This document shows, piece after piece, positions 25,172-33,839 of a stretch of DNA of 64,000 nt. The translations under genes and the position numbers were made by a program. Where the stretch lies: assembly GCF_963580165.1 (NCBI RefSeq), contig NZ_CAUZLM010000005.1, positions 1 to 64,000 on the forward strand, given 5' to 3'. The notes beneath the pieces are model-generated. The model did not search any database. It was given only the letters and a program-made list of their open reading frames with translations, and was not told the origin of the DNA. The stretch comes from Fructobacillus evanidus (GTDB lineage: Bacteria > Bacillota > Bacilli > Lactobacillales > Lactobacillaceae). Each line of letters begins with the position of its first letter. The first letter of the stretch is position 1.

Positions 25172-26491
25172 TCATTTCTTTCGATTTAGCCACCAGTAAA
25201 GTGGCAAACCAGCTAGAACTATGATAACCGAAATTCCGATTCCATGCAAATCGTTAATAATTTCAGAAATCTCAACGTAGAGTGAACCCAAGATAGCCAC
25301 AATTGGGATGATTGGGTACAACGGCATTGAGAAAGTTCTTTTCAGTCCATTTGGATCTTGTCGGCGCAATTTAAAGGCACCGATAAAAACCAAGATGTAA
25401 AACAAGAAAGTCACGAAGATCGCGTAATCCGATAATTGGTCAGGATTAGTCAAGGCCATCATCAGGTAAGCAATGACAATCATTAGCCAAATTGCGGCAT
25501 TCGGCGTCTTGGACTTGTGATTGATTGTAGCAAAAGTCTTAGCAAAAGGAAAATCGCCTTTTTTAGCCATCACATACAAAATTCGTGGAAACGAGACAAC
25601 CTTCCCATTCAAAGTACCGATTAACGAAATCAAAACCGCCACCGACAAGACACGACCGCCCCAATAACCAAAGGCATTCGTGGCCATCTTCAATGTGGTA
25701 TTTTCACCTAGAGCAACAATTTCATTAGCAGTTAATGAACGATAGGCCCCATAAGAAATCCCCATATAAGCGACAATGACAATTAAGATTCCAGTAATAA
25801 TTGCCTTTGGCAAAACCTTTTGCGGATTTCTGATTTCACCAGAAATATTTGCCAATGTCACCCAGCCATCATAGGCAAAGAGAGTGGCCAAAACGGCGAC
25901 TCCAAAACCACCAGCACTTGAGTGCGACATGGTCGTCACCATCTGACCTAAGGCATCATGCTTCCCAAAGAAAAGACCGAAAATAATCAAGGCAATAATC
26001 GGCAGCATCTTAATCACAGTTGTTAAAACCTGGAAGCCAGCTGAGAAATGGTTTGGAATGGAATTTAACAGGCCAACCAAAGCGAGGGCCACCATTCCAG
26101 CAGGTAATGCCCAGACACTCTTTAAGCCAAACAGAGAAACAAATAAAACACCAAAGTAGGCAGAAATCGCCCCCATCATTGCTGGGCCATAGAAAATTAC
26201 CTGCATCCAACCAGCCAAGTAGCCGGTTGTTTTGCCATATAGATGGGTCAAATAAGAATAAATCCCACCGGTTTCTGCCATTTGTGAACCAACTTCGGCT
26301 ACTGTCATGCCGGCAGTTAAGGTCAGAATTCCTCCCGCCAACCAGGCCCAAAGGGCAGTATTCGTGTCACCTGCGGTTTGCAGGACGGATCCCTGCTTAA
26401 AGAAAATCCCAGAACCGATGATGGTTCCGATCACTAATGCTAACGATGACCAGAGGCCAAATCCTCTGTTCAACTTTTCTTCTTCTGCCAT
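25172..26491 (-). CDS. APC amino-acid permease (SteT/LAT-like exchanger)
   Basis: A 439-residue, twelve-segment transporter. The first helix GLWSSLALVIGTIIGSGIFFKQG has the APC unwound GSGIF motif. ETGGIYSYLTHLYGKTTGYLAGW and FAYDGWVTLANISGEIRNPQKVLPKAI are typical of LAT-type exchangers such as Bacillus SteT, which swaps serine for threonine. The real substrate is unknown. It stands alone; an extended -10 (TAGAAT, 26530-26535 minus strand) is close upstream. The neighbouring Apf-like gene starts 140 nt downstream. Confidence 0.88.
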   Translation of the reverse strand: MAEEEKLNRGFGLWSSLALVIGTIIGSGIFFKQGSVLQTAGDTNTALWAWLAGGILTLTAGMTVAEVGSQMAETGGIYSYLTHLYGKTTGYLAGWMQVIFYGPAMMGAISAYFGVLFVSLFGLKSVWALPAGMVALALVGLLNSIPNHFSAGFQVLTTVIKMLPIIALIIFGLFFGKHDALGQMVTTMSHSSAGGFGVAVLATLFAYDGWVTLANISGEIRNPQKVLPKAIITGILIVIVAYMGISYGAYRSLTANEIVALGENTTLKMATNAFGYWGGRVLSVAVLISLIGTLNGKVVSFPRILYVMAKKGDFPFAKTFATINHKSKTPNAAIWLMIVIAYLMMALTNPDQLSDYAIFVTFLFYILVFIGAFKLRRQDPNGLKRTFSMPLYPIIPIVAILGSLYVEISEIINDLHGIGISVIIVLAGLPLYWWLNRKK

Positions 26492-26529
26492 GAGTGGCCC
26501 TCCAATTTAGATTAAAATTCAACATTACT

Positions 26530-26535
26530 ATTCTA
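26530..26535 (-). promoter_or_regulatory. Extended -10 of the permease gene
   Basis: TGC-TAGAAT on the minus strand, about 40 nt before the start. The -35 is poor. Confidence 0.35.
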
Positions 26536-26587
26536 GCATACCTTCGGACATTCTGACTATATTTCCTCATAATCATTTTAATATAAT

Positions 26588-26614
26588 AAAAAAGCCGAAC
26601 GATGTCAGCTTTTT
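26588..26614 (-). terminator. Second hairpin with T run, 26.6 kb
   Basis: AAAAAAGCC-GAA and TCAGCTTTTT pair with a G-U, and a T run follows on the minus strand. It could back up the terminator at 26705 or insulate the permease promoter. Confidence 0.5.
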
Positions 26615-26704
26615 ATCCGATTTTATTTCTTTATATTTATCGAAAGGTTGAAAAAAGATACCATAATATTCTAACGAAACTCCCCTTAAAAGGCAAGAAA
26701 AAAA

Positions 26705-26718
26705 GGACCTTGCGGTCC
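26705..26718 (-). terminator. Terminator of the PfoR-like gene
   Basis: GGACC (26705-26709), loop TTGC, GGTCC (26714-26718), then seven T on the minus strand, 15 nt after the stop. Confidence 0.75.
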
Positions 26719-26733
26719 AATTTCATGCTAATT

Positions 26734-27888
26734 TTAGAGTTCTTGCTTCAAATCCTCTGGGTCAAAGAGGTGCAAAACCTTAACGAAAATAAATTGAGTC
26801 AACAAACCTACCACAACCGGAATAACTACCCAGGCCAATAGCCCAACAATTGGTGAGATAAAGTTATTCATGACTGAACTTGGTACGGCAGCATCCTTAA
26901 TCATTGATTGTAATGGTGAAACCAAACCAATGTAACCAAAGCCGGCCGTTGTTGGTGTTCCTTGGATGTCAAAGAGTGCCACTGCGATACTTGATAATGC
27001 CCCCGCAAACATGAAGGACAAAATCATCACAGGCTTCTTAAAGATCGAAGGCATCATTCCCTTCATCGCTCCCAAGAAGATAGCAACCGTTGTCCCCTTC
27101 TTGTTCACCTTCCATGAGTTCAAAAGCAAAATGATGGTTGTTGCAACCACACCCATGGCTGCGGCACCAGAAGCCATTCCGTGCAAGTTAATGGCCAAGG
27201 CAATTCCAACTGTTGAAATCGGCGTGATGATAATCACGGCAAAAGCCATTCCAATCAAGATAGCCATTGGCAATGGGGCTAACTTGGTGAAGACTTCCAC
27301 CATATCCCCAATCCAAGTCGTAATTCGGGCAACGTAAGGTGCAATCACCTTACCAAACAAACCAACGCCACCAGCAACAATAATTGGTGACAAGATAATC
27401 GCTACTGAGCCAAAACCGGCCAGATAGCGGTCAACCAGCCAAATAGCCAAAACAGCTAGACCAGCAACCAACATCGCATTGATCACATCACCAGCGCCGT
27501 TAGCAACAAAGAGCCGCGTTGGAACAGCCAACGTCTTACCAGAAACGGGTTGTACCGTACCCGCCTTAACCATTGCCCATTGAATTGAGTTTGATGCAGC
27601 AACTGTTGCCAGTGCCACAACCCCCGTATCAAGAGCCTTCATCTTGAAGTTCATGGCCACGGCCATTCCGATTAAGAATGGAATCATTGAAGTAAAGAGT
27701 GTCAAAATTGCTGAGTAATCAGCCCCAAGGGTTGTCTTTCCCAAACCTGAGAATTGGATGATGTACTTCATCACGGCTGATGGTAACACACCAATTAAGA
27801 TTCCTTGAGCAGATCCGGAAAGAACCTTAAAGAAAAAGTCCTTCACGCCCAATGGCGTTTTACCGGAAAATTGTTCTGTTGTTGTCAT
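26734..27888 (-). CDS. PTS_EIIC_2 / PfoR family membrane protein
   Basis: A 384-residue protein with about nine hydrophobic segments. It resembles the EIIC-like family with Clostridium PfoR: KDFFFKVLSGSAQGILIGVLPSAVMKYI at the start, then FTSMIPFLIGMAVAMNFKM and ISTVGIALAINLHGMASGAAAMG. No EIIA, EIIB or HPr-binding part is fused or adjacent, so sugar transport by phosphorylation is not supported here. It may carry an unknown solute or regulate. It is a single-gene unit with its own terminator and a long AT-rich upstream region. Confidence 0.75.
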   Translation of the reverse strand: MTTTEQFSGKTPLGVKDFFFKVLSGSAQGILIGVLPSAVMKYIIQFSGLGKTTLGADYSAILTLFTSMIPFLIGMAVAMNFKMKALDTGVVALATVAASNSIQWAMVKAGTVQPVSGKTLAVPTRLFVANGAGDVINAMLVAGLAVLAIWLVDRYLAGFGSVAIILSPIIVAGGVGLFGKVIAPYVARITTWIGDMVEVFTKLAPLPMAILIGMAFAVIIITPISTVGIALAINLHGMASGAAAMGVVATTIILLLNSWKVNKKGTTVAIFLGAMKGMMPSIFKKPVMILSFMFAGALSSIAVALFDIQGTPTTAGFGYIGLVSPLQSMIKDAAVPSSVMNNFISPIVGLLAWVVIPVVVGLLTQFIFVKVLHLFDPEDLKQEL

Positions 27889-28162
27889 ATTTTTTCCTCC
27901 GCTTCACGTTTCGTAATTGTGAAGTTTTTATATTGCATAAAATAGTATAACAGGTCTGTTTGAAATTGTGAAGACCGTTACAGGATTTCTTGCGCCTCTC
28001 ATCCTAATTTAATAGACTTTTACTTGTTTATAATCATTATTATTTCACTTTTAAATCACAAAAATATAACGTGAAAAATGTAACTAATACCACAATGTTC
28101 GGAATTTACCTAATTTAACCCACAAAAAAAGCTCAAACTATTCCTAATTTGAGCTAGAATCC
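27889..28162 (-). promoter_or_regulatory. Upstream region of the PfoR-like gene
   Basis: A TG-T-TATACT extended -10 lies at 27944-27949 on the minus strand. The leader holds a CTTCAC/GTGAAG inverted repeat (27902-27907 and 27919-27924), and AATTGTGAAG recurs near 27964, so a regulator may bind here. The rest, 27990-28129, is AT-rich with nothing recognisable. Confidence 0.4.
28130..28155 (-). terminator. Terminator of the downstream D-LDH gene
   Basis: AGCTCAAA (28130-28137) and TTTGAGCT (28148-28155), then seven T on the minus strand. Confidence 0.8.
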
Positions 28163-29158
28163 TTAATATTTTAAAGCGTTATCTGGCGTTTCACCATTTG
28201 CAAAAGCAACGGCAGCACTCATTGATTGATAAACCATCTCATGAATGGCTTTCGTTGTATAAAAGGCAACGTGTGGCGTGATTAAGACGTTGTCACGCGT
28301 AATCAAATCAGCCAACTTGTCATCTGGCAACTTTTCATGCGACCAATCATGATCAAAGATGCCAACTTCTTCTTCATAAACATCCAAAGCCAAATCAGAA
28401 ATCTTACCAGAATCCAAGGCAGCAATGGCGGCATCCGTATCGATCAGGTTGCCTCGTGATGTATTAACAATCACAACGCCATCCTTCATCTTGGCAAGAC
28501 TTTCTTCATTAACTAAATGAACGTTTTCGGGAACGCCTGGCACGTGCAATGAAATGGCATCGGCCTGAGCAAAGAGTTCATCTAAAGTATCAACGTACAA
28601 TCCCTCTTCTTGCAACTCCTTGTTTGGGTACTTGTCGTAAGCAATTACCTTAGCACCGAAACCCTTCAAGATGTTAATAGCCTTACGACCAATATTACCA
28701 GTACCAATAACACCAACAGTTTGCATCCGGACCTCGCGACCAATCGTTGGTGCCCAGCGCAAGTCGTGCTTAGCAACCTTTGCATCCATTGGCTTCGTCC
28801 GGCGAAGCAAACGAGACAGTTGAATCATCGCATGTTCGGCAATGGCATTTGGTGAATAAACTGGAACGTTTGAAAGGTTAAAGCCTAAACGCTTAGCAGC
28901 TTCAAAATCAATTGTTTCCGTTCCGACATTACGTAGAGATAGGTTCTTGATGCCTAAATCAGCCAAGCCTTCTAAGACATCTGCCCCATAAGGGTCGAGC
29001 TGCAAAGTTACAACAGAATTAGCTCCCTTAGCCAGAGCAACTGTATCAGCGGTCAACACTTCGTTCGTGTAATCAACCTCAACAGTAGGATTTTCTTCTT
29101 GCCAGCTTTTCAAAGCTGGTACTTCGTCGTCACGAATTCCATAAGCAAAAACTTTCAT
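28163..29158 (-). CDS. ldhD: D-lactate dehydrogenase, copy A
   Basis: This 331-residue NAD-dependent enzyme would reduce pyruvate to D-lactate. It shows the NAD motif VGVIGTGNIGRKAINILKGFGAKVIAYD, the catalytic Arg in VNTSRGNLIDTDAA, the Glu in DVYEEEVGIF and the His in VLITPHVAFYTTKAIHEM. The whole pattern is that of D-LDH/D-hydroxyisocaproate dehydrogenase of lactic acid bacteria. The chosen ATG 29158 has GGAGG 6 nt upstream; the ATG at 29170 is part of that site. It is a close paralogue of the next gene, with separate promoter and terminator. A wider 2-hydroxyacid substrate is possible. Confidence 0.88.
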   Translation of the reverse strand: MKVFAYGIRDDEVPALKSWQEENPTVEVDYTNEVLTADTVALAKGANSVVTLQLDPYGADVLEGLADLGIKNLSLRNVGTETIDFEAAKRLGFNLSNVPVYSPNAIAEHAMIQLSRLLRRTKPMDAKVAKHDLRWAPTIGREVRMQTVGVIGTGNIGRKAINILKGFGAKVIAYDKYPNKELQEEGLYVDTLDELFAQADAISLHVPGVPENVHLVNEESLAKMKDGVVIVNTSRGNLIDTDAAIAALDSGKISDLALDVYEEEVGIFDHDWSHEKLPDDKLADLITRDNVLITPHVAFYTTKAIHEMVYQSMSAAVAFANGETPDNALKY

Positions 29159-29196
29159 TTCGACCTCCATTAATCGAGTTATTTATCGCTAAAAGT

Positions 29197-29225
29197 ATAA
29201 TACGCTCTTTTAATTAAAAGGTCAA
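29197..29225 (-). promoter_or_regulatory. Promoter of D-LDH copy A
   Basis: Minus strand: TTGACC (29220-29225), 17 nt, TATTAT (29197-29202). Confidence 0.55.
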
Positions 29226-29352
29226 CTAAATTGCCCAATTATAAAAATCTAATTTAGTTCCTATAAACCGCTTATCAACAACATCTTGAATTGAAAACAA
29301 AGTTATTCCTGATAATTTTTTTAATTGACTGGAATGGCAAACAAATAAAAAA

Positions 29353-29375
29353 AGCTAGGAACATTATTCCTAACT
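29353..29375 (-). terminator. Terminator of D-LDH copy B
   Basis: AGCTAGGAA (29353-29361) and TTCCTAACT (29367-29375) pair with one mismatch; seven T follow on the minus strand. Confidence 0.75.
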
Positions 29376-29387
29376 TTCTAAAATCAA

Positions 29388-30383
29388 TTAAAACTTAACA
29401 GCGATGGCTGGTGTTTCGCCCTTAGCAAAAGCAACAGCGGCATCAAATGATTGGTGAACCATTTCGTCAACGGCCTTAGTCGTATAGAAGGCGATGTGTG
29501 GCGTAACCAAGACGTTGTCGCGAGCAATCAAGTCCGCAATCTTTGGATCAGGGAATTCCTTACCTGACCAGTCTTCGTTGAACAAGCCAACTTCTTCTTC
29601 ATAAACATCCATGGCAAAATCAGAAACCTTACCTGAGTTCAAACCATCAATAACGGCATCGATGTCCATCAAGTTTCCACGAGATACGTTAACCAAGACA
29701 ACGCCGTCTTTCATCTTAGCGATGCTGTCCTTGTTAATCAAGTGATGGTTTTCAGGAACACCAGGAACGTACAATGAAATGGCATCGGCTTGTGCATACA
29801 AGTCATCCAATGAATCAACGTACAATCCTTCTTCTTGCAATTCCTTGTTTGGGAACTTGTCGTAAGCAATGACCTTAGCGCCGAAGCCCTTCAAGATATT
29901 GATTGCCTTACGGCCGATGTTACCAGTACCGATAACACCAACAGTTTGCATGCGCATTTCGCGACCAATGGTTGGTGCCCAACGCAAGTCATGCTTAGCA
30001 ACCTTAGCATCCATTGGCTTCGTACGACGAAGCAAACGAGACAATTGAATCATTGAGTGTTCTGCAATGGCGTTTGGTGAGTAAACTGGGACGTTTGACA
30101 CGTTGAAGCCCAATTCCTTGGCAGCATCGAAATCAATATTGTCAGTTCCAACGTTACGCAAAGACAAGTTCTTTACCCCAACTTCAGCCAAGGCAGTCAA
30201 AGTTTCCTTTGTGTAGTCTAACTGTTGGTAAACAACAGCTGAATCAGATCCCTTAGCCAATTGAGCAGTTTCGGGCGTCAATAATTCTTGCGTGTAACCA
30301 ACCGTTACATCTGGGTTCTTCTTTTCCCAATCTTCCAAAGCTGGCTTTTCATCGTCACGAATTCCGTAAGCAAAAATTTTCAT
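29388..30383 (-). CDS. ldhD: D-lactate dehydrogenase, copy B
   Basis: Also 331 residues and aligned without gaps to copy A by eye (clearly over 70 percent identical). It keeps GTGNIGRKAINILKGFGAKVIAYD, the catalytic Arg in VNVSRGNLMDIDAV, Glu in DVYEEEVGLF and His in VLVTPHIAFYTTKAVDEM. The codon choice looks more biased to favoured codons than in copy A, which suggests this is the highly expressed fermentative enzyme. ATG 30383 has TTGGAGG upstream; a longer open frame to 30422 covers the -10. Confidence 0.9.
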   Translation of the reverse strand: MKIFAYGIRDDEKPALEDWEKKNPDVTVGYTQELLTPETAQLAKGSDSAVVYQQLDYTKETLTALAEVGVKNLSLRNVGTDNIDFDAAKELGFNVSNVPVYSPNAIAEHSMIQLSRLLRRTKPMDAKVAKHDLRWAPTIGREMRMQTVGVIGTGNIGRKAINILKGFGAKVIAYDKFPNKELQEEGLYVDSLDDLYAQADAISLYVPGVPENHHLINKDSIAKMKDGVVLVNVSRGNLMDIDAVIDGLNSGKVSDFAMDVYEEEVGLFNEDWSGKEFPDPKIADLIARDNVLVTPHIAFYTTKAVDEMVHQSFDAAVAFAKGETPAIAVKF

Positions 30384-30413
30384 TTTCGTCCTCCAAATTA
30401 ACTTTCTAACAAT

Positions 30414-30419
30414 ATTATA
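30414..30419 (-). promoter_or_regulatory. -10 of D-LDH copy B
   Basis: TATAAT on the minus strand, 30 nt before the start codon; the -35 is AT-rich and not well matched. Confidence 0.4.
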
Positions 30420-30453
30420 CACTAAAATTAGTCAAAAAATCCGGTTAAATTAC

Positions 30454-31062
30454 TTATTTTTTCAAAGTAATTGGCTTTTCGCCAGCCTTCTCCATGATGC
30501 CATCAATCAAACCGTATTCTAAGGTTTCTTCGGCAGACATCCAGAAGTCACGTTCCGTATCATGAGCAATTTCATCTAAGCTCTTGCCTGAACCGTCAGC
30601 CAAAATTTTGTTCAACTTCTTACGTGTCTTAGTTAACTGGTCAGCAATAATAGCCATATCGGTTTGCTGTGTACCACCGGCTGCCCCACCCATTGGTTGG
30701 TGGATTAGATATTCGGCGTTTGGCAACATAAAACGGTGCCCCTTTTCACCAGAGGCAGCAATGATGGTTCCCATTGAAGCAGCCAATCCCATCACAATCG
30801 TTGTCACGGGGGCCTTGATGAAGTTCATCGTATCGGTAATCGACAAACCAGCGGTTACAGAACCACCTGGTGAGTTGATATACATTGCAATTTCTTTTTC
30901 AGGATCTTGGGCTTCCAAGAAGAGTAGCTGGGCAACAATTGATGTTGCCATGCTATCCTCAACCTCACCTTGAACCAAAATAATTCGGTCCTTTAGTAAA
31001 CGGGAAGGCAAGTCATAGGATTCACGCCCATTGGCGGTTTGTTCAATTACTCCTGGCCACAT
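30454..31062 (-). CDS. clpP: ATP-dependent Clp protease proteolytic subunit
   Basis: The 202-residue serine protease subunit has the catalytic Ser in GLAASMGTIIAASG, the His in LIHQPMGG and the Asp in DTERDFWMSAEE. The N-terminal RESYDLPSRLLKDRIILVQGEV segment is the axial loop and handle start. It forms tetradecamers that work with ClpX, ClpC and ClpE. ATG 31062 has AAAGGAG 8 nt upstream. I saw no clear CtsR box before it, unlike many relatives. Confidence 0.95.
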   Translation of the reverse strand: MWPGVIEQTANGRESYDLPSRLLKDRIILVQGEVEDSMATSIVAQLLFLEAQDPEKEIAMYINSPGGSVTAGLSITDTMNFIKAPVTTIVMGLAASMGTIIAASGEKGHRFMLPNAEYLIHQPMGGAAGGTQQTDMAIIADQLTKTRKKLNKILADGSGKSLDEIAHDTERDFWMSAEETLEYGLIDGIMEKAGEKPITLKK

Positions 31063-31087
31063 AGCAATACTCCTTTGTAGTGTTCTT

Positions 31088-31115
31088 AGAATATAATTGT
31101 AACGCACTTTATCAA
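31088..31115 (-). promoter_or_regulatory. Promoter of clpP
   Basis: Minus strand: TTGATA (31110-31115), 16 nt, TATTCT (31088-31093). Confidence 0.45.
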
Positions 31116-31145
31116 GAAACTAAAATAAAGGCGAATGATTTCAAG

Positions 31146-32090
31146 TTAAATGTTATCCAAGTCAAAGTCGCCACCGGATTGAATTAAATCAGCTAATTTT
31201 GCTAATTTACGCATACGATGGTTAGCTCCTGATTTAGAAATTTCCAAAATATCGCCAATTTCAGCCAAGGAGCCATCAGGATGGTCGAGTCGGGCTCTGG
31301 CAAAATCAGCTAGTTTAGCCGGCAACTCATCAAGGTCACCGATTTCCTTTTGGATCGTCAAAATCGCTTGAACTTGGCTGTTGGCTGCAACAGCGGTCCG
31401 CTGCATATTGGCCACATCAGCATTATTCATCCGATTGACCGAATTACGAGTATCGCGGGCAATCCGGATATCGGCAAAATGAAGCATGGTTTGAACAGCG
31501 CCAATTAACTTTAGAAAATCAACAATTTTCTCGGCCCGCTTCATATAAACAATGTAACCAGAATGCCGAGGAGTGACCTTGACCTGAAGGTCAAAGTTTG
31601 TCATCAAAGCCACCAGTTGTTCGGCTAACTCCTCATGACCGGTGTAAATTTCCAAATGGTAATTGGCCTTCTCAGGTGAGTTCACCGAACCAGCAGCCAA
31701 AAAAGCCCCTCGCAAAAAGGCTTGCTGTTTTTTTTGGCTATTCAATAACCAAGCTGGAACCTCCTGGTCAATCCCCAATGGATCAACACCAAGCTCTTTT
31801 AAAATTTGATCAACCTGACTTTGTAAAACAACCAAAAGTTTCTTACGATCAGATAAAGCGGCCCGCTGGTTGACTTGAACTTCTACCACTGCCGTCGGAT
31901 AAATTTGTTTAATCAACGTATAAATCCGACGAGCAATGGCCGGATTTTCCGTTTGAACCTGGACTTCTTGATTCATCCCCCAAGTCGAAGCGCCATTCAT
32001 CTGCAAAAGCGCAGCCAATTCTGATTTGGCAGCATCGTCTGAAACCGTGCGACCGGTTAATTCTTTTTTTACTTCTGCTGCGTAAGACAT
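31146..32090 (-). CDS. whiA: WhiA family DNA-binding protein
   Basis: A 314-residue protein with a LAGLIDADG-type N-terminal part (FLRGAFLAAGSVNSPEKANYHLEI) and a C-terminal helix-turn-helix (LARARLDHPDGSLAEIGDILEISKSGANHRMRKL). WhiA affects cell division and chromosome segregation in Bacillus. Its start is one base after the yvcK stop, so they are coupled. Confidence 0.94.
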   Translation of the reverse strand: MSYAAEVKKELTGRTVSDDAAKSELAALLQMNGASTWGMNQEVQVQTENPAIARRIYTLIKQIYPTAVVEVQVNQRAALSDRKKLLVVLQSQVDQILKELGVDPLGIDQEVPAWLLNSQKKQQAFLRGAFLAAGSVNSPEKANYHLEIYTGHEELAEQLVALMTNFDLQVKVTPRHSGYIVYMKRAEKIVDFLKLIGAVQTMLHFADIRIARDTRNSVNRMNNADVANMQRTAVAANSQVQAILTIQKEIGDLDELPAKLADFARARLDHPDGSLAEIGDILEISKSGANHRMRKLAKLADLIQSGGDFDLDNI

Positions 32091-32091
32091 C

Positions 32092-33057
32092 TTACTCCTC
32101 TGTCAGTGAAACTAATACGTCGGCCACCTTGTCTCCATCGTGAAAGGCCCCAGCATCACGCAAGGCCAAGAAGTCCTTGGAAATGCTCTTGGCCCCAGCT
32201 TGTTTAATTTTCTCCGGATCTTGAGCAACTTGTTTGGAAATTTCGCCCCACTTTTGGTAATCAACGAAATCTGCTGGTACCTCTTGATCATTCGTTAAAA
32301 CATAGTCAATCAAATTTTGACCTAAATGGCGGTTTAAGACCGCTAAGTGTTCGGCATCGGTATAAGAATCCGTTTCCCCTTTTTGGGTCATGATATTAGC
32401 GATGTAAACCTGCTTGGCCTTTGTTTCTTGCAATGCCTCTTTAATACCTGGCACCACAACATTCGGTAAGATTGATGTAAAGAGCGATCCCGGTCCAAAA
32501 ACGATTAAATCAGCATCTAAAATGGCTGCAATGGCCTCTGGACTGGCCACGATTTCTTCGCCTGCTTCATTTGGCTCTACCCAAACATGGTCCAAGGACT
32601 GGTGAGCAGCCGTAATAGCTGCTTCACCCTCTAAAAGCTGACCGTCCTTCGTTTGAGCATGTAAAATCAGTGGCTGTTTTGCCACAGGAAAGACGTGACC
32701 CTTGATTTTTAAATAATTAGCCAAACGGGCAATGGCCTCCGAAATATCACCAGTCATTTCCGTCAAAGCCGCAATCAGCAAATTACCAACCGCATGTTTA
32801 GCCAAGAAGGCATCATTAGTCTTAAAGCGATACTGGAAAAGATCTAATAGTTCCTGGTCCCCTTCTGACATGGCTACTAAGATATTACGAATATCCCCAG
32901 GTGGAATAATATTCACGTAGTCGCGCAATAAACCAGAAGAACCACCATCATCGGCAACCGTTACGATTGCCGTTAAATCAACATCGTGTTGGATTAATGG
33001 GTGAATAATGACAGGCAAGCCCGAGCCCCCACCAATCATCACAATTTTTGCAGTCAT
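32092..33057 (-). CDS. yvcK: YvcK/CofD-like protein (gluconeogenesis factor)
   Basis: The 321-residue protein shows KIVMIGGGSGLPVII, VTVADDGGSSGLLRDY and PPGDIRNILVAMSE, the CofD-like nucleotide-binding motifs. It is required in Bacillus for growth on gluconeogenic carbon and for cell shape, and binds UDP-sugars. In most Firmicutes rapZ stands just before it; here the preceding gene is radC. Confidence 0.93.
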   Translation of the reverse strand: MTAKIVMIGGGSGLPVIIHPLIQHDVDLTAIVTVADDGGSSGLLRDYVNIIPPGDIRNILVAMSEGDQELLDLFQYRFKTNDAFLAKHAVGNLLIAALTEMTGDISEAIARLANYLKIKGHVFPVAKQPLILHAQTKDGQLLEGEAAITAAHQSLDHVWVEPNEAGEEIVASPEAIAAILDADLIVFGPGSLFTSILPNVVVPGIKEALQETKAKQVYIANIMTQKGETDSYTDAEHLAVLNRHLGQNLIDYVLTNDQEVPADFVDYQKWGEISKQVAQDPEKIKQAGAKSISKDFLALRDAGAFHDGDKVADVLVSLTEE

Positions 33058-33138
33058 CTTTCGATCCCCTCTCGTGCTATTACTAACAATATTTTACCAT
33101 TTTTACCGGTTTATCATGAGAGCGAAAGAAAGAAATTT

Positions 33139-33771
33139 CTAAACAAAATCGGTGGCTTCGTCGACTTCACCACCCAGCAATTGGCCATTCTCTTGCATCG
33201 ACCAATAGCCATCCTTGGTCACAATAAAGGCATCGAGGAGTGGCAAGTTTAAATCCTGCCCCAAATGGTATAGTCGTCTCGTAAATTGTTTGTCCTGAAC
33301 GGAAGGCCGTAAATTTCCCGACGGATGGTTATGGGCAATAATAATCGCATAGGCATTGGCTAACAGGGCCCGCTGAAAGATTTCCCGCGGTGAAGCGGCC
33401 ACCTCTGTCAACGTACCAACAAAGACGACTTCCCAACCAATCACGTCCAATTGCGTATTTAAGAGGGCCAGAAAAAGTTGTTCTTGCTTTAACGTTCCTA
33501 ATTTTTCCTTTGCAAAAGCGCCAACCATGTTGGAATGCCGGGCAGAAAGTAAGATTGGGCGACGTTCGGACGCAAAGGCCACTCCTAAGTGCATCGCAAT
33601 TAACAGGGCCTGATTCGGTCCGGGATTTTCAGCGATAAAATCAGCCTTTGTCTCATAATCGAGTTCCCAAAAAAGATATTTTTCGGGAAAATACAGCTGA
33701 AAAATTTCGCTGTTCTTTTGGCCGTCCTCGCCGATGGCCTCGTAAAAATTAAAAACCTGATTTTTCATCAT
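33139..33771 (-). CDS. radC: RadC-like JAMM/MPN+ domain protein
   Basis: A 210-residue RadC without the usual N-terminal helix-hairpin-helix in full. The JAMM metal site is complete: Glu in FVGTLTEVAASPREIF, then IIIAHNHPSGNLRPSVQDKQFT. The gene follows the folC-MFS pair on the same strand. RadC has no proven repair role but is often competence-induced. ATG 33771 has AAGGAG 9 nt upstream; that site sits in the loop of a large inverted repeat (33754-33813). Confidence 0.85.
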   Translation of the reverse strand: MMKNQVFNFYEAIGEDGQKNSEIFQLYFPEKYLFWELDYETKADFIAENPGPNQALLIAMHLGVAFASERRPILLSARHSNMVGAFAKEKLGTLKQEQLFLALLNTQLDVIGWEVVFVGTLTEVAASPREIFQRALLANAYAIIIAHNHPSGNLRPSVQDKQFTRRLYHLGQDLNLPLLDAFIVTKDGYWSMQENGQLLGGEVDEATDFV

Positions 33772-33813
33772 ATTGCTATTCTCCTTCAAGCAATCAGACG
33801 AAAAAATCAGGTT
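33754..33813 (-). repeat. 12-bp inverted repeat around the radC start
   Basis: AACCTGATTTTT (33754-33765) and AAAAATCAGGTT (33802-33813) are perfectly complementary. The transcript could fold so that the radC ribosome site and ATG are in the loop. Each arm contains the motif AAATCAG/CTGATTT that is over-represented in this window. Confidence 0.6.
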
Positions 33814-33839
33814 AAAATTATCCAAAAAGCAAAGAGTCT

